DNA of 18,256 nt, from NCBI GenBank assembly GCA_900769985.1, contig CAAGIS010000189.1, forward strand, positions 1 to 18,256, written 5' to 3'. The notes beneath the pieces are model-generated. The model had not been told where the DNA came from, did not search any database, and was given only the letters and a program-made list of their open reading frames with translations. Positions 13,842 through 18,256 of this stretch are shown here, in pieces. The DNA is from Spirochaetia bacterium. Lineage in GTDB: Bacteria > Spirochaetota > Spirochaetia > Treponematales > Treponemataceae. Position 1 is the first letter of the stretch; every line of letters starts with the position of its first letter. Position numbers and translations under genes: made by a program.

Positions 13842-14197
13842 TTCAGATATTCGGAACTTTGAAAAACTTTGACGTTAAGACTGCCCAGCGGTGGTTTGCA
13901 GAACGGCGGATTTCCGTTCAGTTTGTGGACTTAAAGGAAAAAGAGATGAGCCGCGGTGAGTTTGACAGCGTTGTAGATGCGATTGCGCGCGAAACAGGAA
14001 GCAAATCAGATGCCATTGAAAAAATGACTGACAAAAACGCCAGAGATTACGCAAGCATCGCCTACCTTGACGATAGCGAAAAAGCCGACAAACTTTTTGA
14101 AAATCAGCTTAAACTTTTAAAACAGCCGATATGCCGTAACGGAAAGAACTCGGCTACCGTAGGACTTGAGCAAAAAGTCTGGGAAACTTGGAAATAG
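13838..14197 (+). CDS. ArsC/Spx-family thioredoxin-fold protein without the usual cysteine
   Basis: 119 residues, normal for ArsC/YffB-like proteins. The N-terminal IQIFGTLKNFDVKTAQRWF matches the family's active-site loop (usually KNCDTxKKAxxWL), but phenylalanine replaces the cysteine at position 11. The C-terminal QPICRNGKNSATVGLEQKVWETW matches the P-x-x-R-x-GK and late aromatic region of the fold and holds the only cysteine (C98). Classical arsenate reduction is therefore unlikely; a redox-inactive or regulatory role is more plausible. GGAG precedes ATG 13838, which overlaps the previous stop. No ars genes are nearby. Confidence 0.75.
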   Translation: MIQIFGTLKNFDVKTAQRWFAERRISVQFVDLKEKEMSRGEFDSVVDAIARETGSKSDAIEKMTDKNARDYASIAYLDDSEKADKLFENQLKLLKQPICRNGKNSATVGLEQKVWETWK

Positions 14198-14216
14198 AAA
14201 ACCAATGCCCTGCGCC

Positions 14217-14516
14217 TTACGATTCAAAATCGAGGCAGGAACGAACAGCCGTAAACGGACGTACTTTTTCGTCGGCAACTGCAACGTGTTCCGGGTGGGT
14301 CGAATAGTTTTTAAGCGCCTCATACGACTCAAACGAAGAATCAAGCATTACGTCTGCCGTTGACCCCGGAAGTCCGTCCGTAACGACCTTTATTTCAAGA
14401 AGCCCCGGAATTTTTCCTTTCAGATTTTCAAGTCCTTCCTTAATTCCGGCTTTTGCCGTTTTCTTTTCCTCTTCCGAAAGCTCTTTGAGCGTCCATAAAA
14501 TTACGTGTTTTACCAT
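14217..14516 (-). CDS. Dabb (stress-responsive A/B barrel) domain protein
   Basis: 99 residues, the usual length. It begins MVKHVILWTLK and has the helix EEKKTAKAGIKEGLENLKGKI, the strand LLEIKVVTDGLP, DVMLDSSFESYEALKNYSTH and the PEHVAVADEKVRPF block, all typical of the Dabb family of dimeric alpha-beta barrels. Members are mostly of unknown function or act in polyketide-like catalysis; a stress role is only suggested by the name. GAGG lies upstream of ATG 14516. It is monocistronic and convergent with the ArsC-like gene, with 19 bp between the stops. Confidence 0.88.
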   Translation of the reverse strand: MVKHVILWTLKELSEEEKKTAKAGIKEGLENLKGKIPGLLEIKVVTDGLPGSTADVMLDSSFESYEALKNYSTHPEHVAVADEKVRPFTAVRSCLDFES

Positions 14517-14645
14517 CTGTCAGTTCCTCTTTTTGTTAAATCGCCGCAAGACATTGCAGAATAAATATTTGTAATTCTCGACACACATTATATTGATACT
14601 TACGCTGAAAATGCAAGGGAAGAAGTAAAAAAGAAAATCTTAATA

Positions 14646-14661
14646 TGCTATAATATATAGC
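14646..14661 (+). promoter_or_regulatory. hsdM promoter with overlapping palindrome
   Basis: TGCTATAAT (14646-14654) is an extended -10. GCTATA (14647-14652) and TATAGC (14656-14661) form a 6-bp inverted repeat across it. The predicted leader is about 75 nt. A repressor binding the palindrome would block the type I locus; no controller gene is visible. Confidence 0.55.
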
Positions 14662-14737
14662 TTTTCTATCTTATGTTTATCAAAATATTTTTTTTTAGTA
14701 TTATAAAACAGTCTATAAATAAACTGAAGGGGGAAAT

Positions 14738-16279
14738 ATGTCAGGCATACAGCAGCGCGCTGAACTTCAATCTCAAATCTGGAAAATAGCAAATGAAGTC
14801 AGAGGAGCCGTAGACGGATGGGATTTCAAACAGTTTGTTTTGGGAACCCTTTTTTACCGTTTCATCAGCGAAAATTTTTCTTCTTATATAGAAGCCGGTG
14901 ACGAAAGCATTACCTATGCAAAACTCCCTGATTCTGTCATTACTCCCGAAATAAAAGACGATGCTATAAAAACAAAAGGATATTTCATATACCCAAGCCA
15001 GTTATTCGTAAACGTTGCCAAAAATGCAAACGAAAATCAGAATTTAAATACAGACCTTGCTAAAATCTTTGCAGAGATAGAAGGTTCTGCTAAAGGCTAC
15101 GATTCTGAGCAGGATATAAAAGGACTGTTTGCCGATTTTGACACAACAAGCAATCGGCTTGGAAATACCGTCAAAGAAAAGAACACAAGACTTGCCGCAG
15201 TTATAAAGGGAGTTGCAGATTTGAATTTCGGCAGCTTCCACAACAATCAGATTGACCTTTTCGGCGATGCCTACGAATTCCTTATCTCAAATTACGCCGC
15301 TAATGCAGGAAAATCGGGCGGAGAATTTTTTACTCCTCAGCACGTTTCTAAACTGATTGCACGTCTTGCAATGCACAATCAGGAAACGGTAAACAAGATA
15401 TATGACCCGGCATGCGGTTCAGGTTCTCTTTTGCTTCAGGCAAAAAAACAGTTTGACAGTCATATCGTAGAAGACGGATTTTTTGGACAGGAAATTAACC
15501 ATACTACATACAACCTTGCCCGAATGAATATGTTTTTGCATAATATCAATTACGACAAATTCAATATCAAACTTGGAGATACTCTTACAGATCCACAGTT
15601 CAAAGACGACAAGCCTTTTGATGCGATAGTTTCTAATCCACCGTACTCAATAAACTGGATAGGAAGCGATGATCCGACTTTAATAAATGATGACCGCTTT
15701 GCTCCTGCCGGAGTGCTTGCTCCTAAATCAAAGGCAGACTTTGCATTTATCCTTCACTCTTTAAGCTATCTTTCAAGCAAAGGTCGAGCTGCTATTGTCT
15801 GCTTTCCCGGCATTTTTTACCGTGGCGGTGCGGAACAGAAAATCAGAAAATATCTTGTAGATAATAACTTTATAGAAACAGTTATCTCACTTGCGCCGAA
15901 TCTTTTTTACGGAACTTCCATTGCCGTAAATATCCTTGTCCTTTCAAAACACAAGACAGACAGCAAGATACAGTTTATAGATGCAGGAGAACTGTATCAA
16001 AAAGAAACGAACAATAACATACTTACAGACGACCATATAGAAAAAATTATGGAAACATTCGACTCAAAATCTGACGTTCAATATTTTTCAAAGTCAGCAG
16101 ATTTTGAGGAGATTGTTAAAAATGACTATAACCTTTCAGTTTCAAGTTATGTAGAAGCACAGGACACAAGGGAAGTTATCGACATAAAAGTTTTGAATGC
16201 CCAGATTGCAGAAATTGTAGAAAAAGAAAACAAACTCCGTGCAGAAATCGACAAAATTATCGGGGAGATTGAAGGGTAG
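14738..16279 (+). CDS. hsdM: Type I restriction-modification methyltransferase subunit HsdM
   Basis: 513 residues, full length. The N-terminal helical HsdM domain begins at residue ~8 (QSQIWKIANEVRGAVDGWDF, then FYRFISENF). The methylase domain carries GGEFFTPQHVSKLI (194-207), SAM-binding motif I DPACGSGSLL (223-232) and catalytic NPPY (300-303), the signature of N6-adenine methylases. A coiled-coil-like end (residues ~485-510) would contact the specificity subunit. A G-rich RBS precedes ATG 14738. HsdM needs HsdS for target recognition; only two HsdS start fragments are seen downstream in this window and no hsdR, so activity is uncertain. Confidence 0.95.
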   Translation: MSGIQQRAELQSQIWKIANEVRGAVDGWDFKQFVLGTLFYRFISENFSSYIEAGDESITYAKLPDSVITPEIKDDAIKTKGYFIYPSQLFVNVAKNANENQNLNTDLAKIFAEIEGSAKGYDSEQDIKGLFADFDTTSNRLGNTVKEKNTRLAAVIKGVADLNFGSFHNNQIDLFGDAYEFLISNYAANAGKSGGEFFTPQHVSKLIARLAMHNQETVNKIYDPACGSGSLLLQAKKQFDSHIVEDGFFGQEINHTTYNLARMNMFLHNINYDKFNIKLGDTLTDPQFKDDKPFDAIVSNPPYSINWIGSDDPTLINDDRFAPAGVLAPKSKADFAFILHSLSYLSSKGRAAIVCFPGIFYRGGAEQKIRKYLVDNNFIETVISLAPNLFYGTSIAVNILVLSKHKTDSKIQFIDAGELYQKETNNNILTDDHIEKIMETFDSKSDVQYFSKSADFEEIVKNDYNLSVSSYVEAQDTREVIDIKVLNAQIAEIVEKENKLRAEIDKIIGEIEG

Positions 16280-16282
16280 TTT

Positions 16283-16822
16283 ATGTCAAAGATAAAAGTA
16301 CAGGAAACAGAAATTACTGTAATGCAGGTAAATAATGAAGACTACCTCTGTCTTCCTGATATGCTCAAAGCAAAAGACGGTGATTTTTTCATAACCGATT
16401 GGCTTAGAAATAGGAATACTCTTGAATACATTGGTATCTGGGAAAAGGTTTATAATCCCAATTTTAATTATGGCGAATTCGCCACAATTAAAAGTCACTC
16501 TGGATTAAACAGCTTTAAAATCAGCGTAGAAGAATTTGTTGAACATACAAATGCAATAAGTTTACAGGCAAAGGCAGGTCGCTATGGCGGAACTTATGCT
16601 CACAGGGACATTGCCTTTGAATATAGAATCCACACGGATGCCATAAAACAGAACCTTATTCCAAATGAACTTACGGCACAACAAAAATCATTCATTTATG
16701 CAAATGACGGTCTTCCTCAGCGTGAACGTCTTGAAAAACTGAACAAAATTGCCATCCAGCAGATGAAAGTTCTTGAGAATGTTGATGATAGAATGCTGCT
16801 GACCGACGGAGACACCAAATGA
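16283..16822 (+). CDS. KilA-N domain protein with apparent internal deletions
   Basis: 179 residues, 3 bp after hsdM. The N-terminal KilA-N DNA-binding domain shows DYLCLPDMLKAKDGDFFITD, the NYGEFATIK segment and KAGRYGGTYAHRDIAFE. From memory of this common family (usually ~260-280 residues), HRDIAFE is followed by a FASWISPEFKLYLIKEFQRLK block and YAND by an ADLLNVALFG block; here the sequence jumps directly to YRIHTDAIKQNLIPNEL and then to GLPQRERLEKLN. Both gaps keep the frame. The C-terminal IAIQQMKVLE end is intact. Its stop overlaps the first hsdS start (ATGA). The role in type I loci is unknown; it may be regulatory cargo. The deletions probably impair it. Confidence 0.75.
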   Translation: MSKIKVQETEITVMQVNNEDYLCLPDMLKAKDGDFFITDWLRNRNTLEYIGIWEKVYNPNFNYGEFATIKSHSGLNSFKISVEEFVEHTNAISLQAKAGRYGGTYAHRDIAFEYRIHTDAIKQNLIPNELTAQQKSFIYANDGLPQRERLEKLNKIAIQQMKVLENVDDRMLLTDGDTK

Positions 16823-16841
16823 GTAAGTTAGATGAACTGAT
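16816..16841. repeat. 26-bp direct repeat, copy 1 (hsdS start)
   Basis: This exact 26-bp sequence, containing ATGAGTAAGTTAGATGAACT, is repeated at 17905-17930, 1089 bp away. The copies flank the DUF1016 gene and each encodes the first residues of HsdS. Confidence 0.95.
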
Positions 16842-16854
16842 AAATGCCCATTAA
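16819..16854 (+). pseudogene. HsdS start fragment 1
   Basis: Reads MSKLDELI then NAH and stops at TAA 16852-16854. The first eight codons equal those of the second HsdS fragment at 17908. The start overlaps the KilA-N stop as ATGA. After codon 8 the sequence diverges and leads into the RBS of the DUF1016 gene, so hsdS is cut here. Confidence 0.75.
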
Positions 16855-16885
16855 AAAACACAATTACCTTAATGGAGAATGAACA

Positions 16886-17911
16886 ATGGAAAACAAAATA
16901 GTCATACAGAATAAAGAATATGAAAAACTAATAGAAGCTGTCGGTCTAGAACTAAAGAAAGGACGTCAAAATATAGCTATTGCTGTAAATGCAGAGATAG
17001 TTCAGACATATTGGCACATTGGACAGCACATCATCAAATACGAACAGAATGGCAATGAGCGGGCAGAATACGGCTCTAATTTGCTCAACAGGCTTTCACA
17101 CGATTTGACACAAAAATACGGTGCAGGATTTAGCCGTAGCAATGTCTTTTACATTAGAAAACTGTATATGGAATACCCAAAAGTTCAGACACTGTCTGAA
17201 CTTTCATGGAGCCACTATATTGAACTTTTAAAAATAGAAGACAAAACTGAACGGGCATTTTACGAAAAAGAAAGTAAAAACTCTCATTGGGGTGTGCGTG
17301 AACTGAAACGGCAGATGAAAAGCATGCTTTACCATAGGCTCGCCCTCAGTTCTGACAAAAAGGAAATCATCAGACTTTCTAAAGAAGGACAGGTAATAGA
17401 AAAGCCAGAAGACATACTAAAAGAACCGTATGTATTTGAATTTACAGGACTTCCACAATTGCCAGTTTATAAAGAAGGCGATTTAGAAGAAGCCCTTATA
17501 AAGAACTTAAGTGATTTTCTTCTTGAACTTGGGAAAGGTTTTGCATATATCGGGCGACAACAACCTGTAACAATTGCAGGAAGGACTTACAAGATAGACC
17601 TTGTTTTTTATCACAGAATATTGAAATGCTTTGTTCTCATTGACCTTAAACGGGGTGAAATTCAGCATGAAGATATAGGGCAGATGAACTTTTATTTGAA
17701 TTACTATCGGGAAGAAATGAACACCGAAGGCGACACGGAACCAATAGGAATTGTGCTTGGAGCATATCAGGATAAATTGGTCATGCAGTACGCTTTGCAG
17801 AATATTTCAAATCAAGTGTTTACAAGCCGCTATCAATTATATTTGCCTGAACGCGAGCAGCTTGAAGCGGAATTGCAGCGTTTTATGAATGATAACGGAG
17901 AAAGCAAATGA
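16886..17911 (+). CDS. DUF1016 (YhcG-type) PD-(D/E)xK nuclease protein
   Basis: 341 residues, full length for the family. The N-terminal DUF1016 domain (residues ~10-170) has AIAVNAEIVQTYWHIGQHI, the AEYGSNLLNRLS segment, GAGFSRSNVFYIRKLY and WSHYIELL. The C-terminal PD-(D/E)xK-like nuclease domain has LEEALIKNLSDFLLELGKGF, D238 in YKIDLVFYH and D253-x-K255 in LIDLKRG, with Q266 in GQMNFYLNYY. Proteins of this type are frequent cargo of type I restriction loci and may act in defence or DNA processing; the substrate is not established. GGAG lies 8 nt before ATG 16886. The stop overlaps the second hsdS start as ATGA, so the gene is fitted exactly between two hsdS starts. Confidence 0.92.
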   Translation: MENKIVIQNKEYEKLIEAVGLELKKGRQNIAIAVNAEIVQTYWHIGQHIIKYEQNGNERAEYGSNLLNRLSHDLTQKYGAGFSRSNVFYIRKLYMEYPKVQTLSELSWSHYIELLKIEDKTERAFYEKESKNSHWGVRELKRQMKSMLYHRLALSSDKKEIIRLSKEGQVIEKPEDILKEPYVFEFTGLPQLPVYKEGDLEEALIKNLSDFLLELGKGFAYIGRQQPVTIAGRTYKIDLVFYHRILKCFVLIDLKRGEIQHEDIGQMNFYLNYYREEMNTEGDTEPIGIVLGAYQDKLVMQYALQNISNQVFTSRYQLYLPEREQLEAELQRFMNDNGESK

Positions 17912-17930
17912 GTAAGTTAGATGAACTGAT
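17905..17930. repeat. 26-bp direct repeat, copy 2 (hsdS start)
   Basis: Identical to 16816-16841; here the HsdS frame continues beyond the repeat. Confidence 0.95.
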
Positions 17931-18018
17931 TGCAGAACTTTGCCCGGATGGGGTGGAATACAAGACGCTGGGGGGGAAATTGGAAGGTAAAAAATGGAAA
18001 GTGAATTGCAGAAAATGA
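17908..18018 (+). pseudogene. HsdS start fragment 2
   Basis: 36 residues: MSKLDELIAELCPDGVEYKT, typical of type I specificity subunits, followed by LGGKLEGKKWK and a TGA at 18016-18018. Normal HsdS proteins continue for ~400 residues with two target-recognition domains. Seven G (17970-17976) lie at the break. The next gene starts inside this frame, so hsdS is cut after about 22 codons. Confidence 0.8.
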
Positions 18019-18256
18019 CAGGCGTTGTTTTTACAAATGACTACATCGCCGATATAAAGGCGATTTTCGTAGAATCACGCAAATATGTGAAACAGCATAT
18101 CAATTATGCGATGATTTGGGCGTATTGGCTTACAGGTAAGCGGATAGTTCTACAGGAGCAAAACGGAGAAAACAGAGCGGAATACGGAAAGGAAATAATC
18201 AAGAAGCTTTCTGTTGAACTAACAAAAGAATTCGGGAAAGGTTTTTCCGTTCAAAG
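17994..18256 (+). CDS. Second DUF1016 (YhcG-type) protein, partial
   Basis: ATG 17994 follows GGAAGG and opens a frame that runs off the window (87 codons seen). It has the DUF1016 N-domain pattern: YIADIKAIFVESRKYVKQHI, then MIWAYWLTGKRIV, NRAEYGKEIIKKLS and TKEFGKGFS. The sequence differs clearly from the first DUF1016 gene, so it is a separate family member rather than a recent copy. The C-terminal nuclease part lies beyond the window. It overlaps the cut HsdS fragment. Confidence 0.88.
   Translation, partial: MESELQKMTGVVFTNDYIADIKAIFVESRKYVKQHINYAMIWAYWLTGKRIVLQEQNGENRAEYGKEIIKKLSVELTKEFGKGFSVQ

Overview
This is an AT-rich, mosaic accessory region. A protein with the FliG middle and C-terminal domains is present, and the overall style resembles a spirochaete, most likely a Treponema from a host-associated community. 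That assignment rests on one flagellar paralogue and general gene style, so it is tentative. Islands of higher-GC, tightly packed genes (AraC/GyrI regulator, macrodomain PARG-like protein, ArsC-like and Dabb proteins) alternate with low-GC accessory blocks. Broken genes are frequent, which suggests heavy turnover.

Left part (1-6100): an IS3-type transposase remnant abuts an AraC-family regulator that has lost its N-terminal part. Next come a PcfJ-like protein and a short FliG paralogue on the minus strand, then an XRE-type regulator whose promoter, operator and ribosome-binding site lie inside one perfect 15-bp inverted repeat. A decayed RelE/ParE-type toxin-antitoxin pair follows; its toxin is interrupted by an in-frame TGA. 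The block ends with a microbial-type PARG macrodomain protein.

Middle (6097-13328, minus strand): a MoxR/CobS-like AAA+ ATPase is paired with a protein carrying an HExxH metallopeptidase-like segment and a C-terminal vWA domain with a complete MIDAS. An unrecognised upstream gene carries an in-frame amber codon. Further upstream is a zinc-finger-like protein of unknown function. An IS1595-type element of 1938 bp has inserted between the last two; its 26-bp terminal inverted repeats and 8-bp target duplication can be read exactly. Besides the transposase, the element carries two very small hydrophobic peptides, a small basic RHH-like protein, an operator-like repeat around the -35 box, two hairpin terminators, and a 25-residue ORF whose start codon sits in an RNA hairpin.

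Right part (13355-18256): a truncated conserved gene overlaps an ArsC-like gene without the usual cysteine, and a Dabb-domain gene converges on them. A type I restriction-modification locus follows: an intact hsdM, a KilA-N protein with two apparent internal deletions, an hsdS start fragment, a DUF1016 (YhcG-type) nuclease gene, a second hsdS start fragment, and a second DUF1016 gene running off the window. The two hsdS starts share an exact 26-bp direct repeat. No intact specificity subunit is visible in the window.

The best candidate for an under-described system is the AAA+/vWA-metalloprotein operon with its unknown partner genes. The small-peptide cargo of the IS and the serial DUF1016 insertions into hsdS come next. 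No rRNA, tRNA or CRISPR array was seen.
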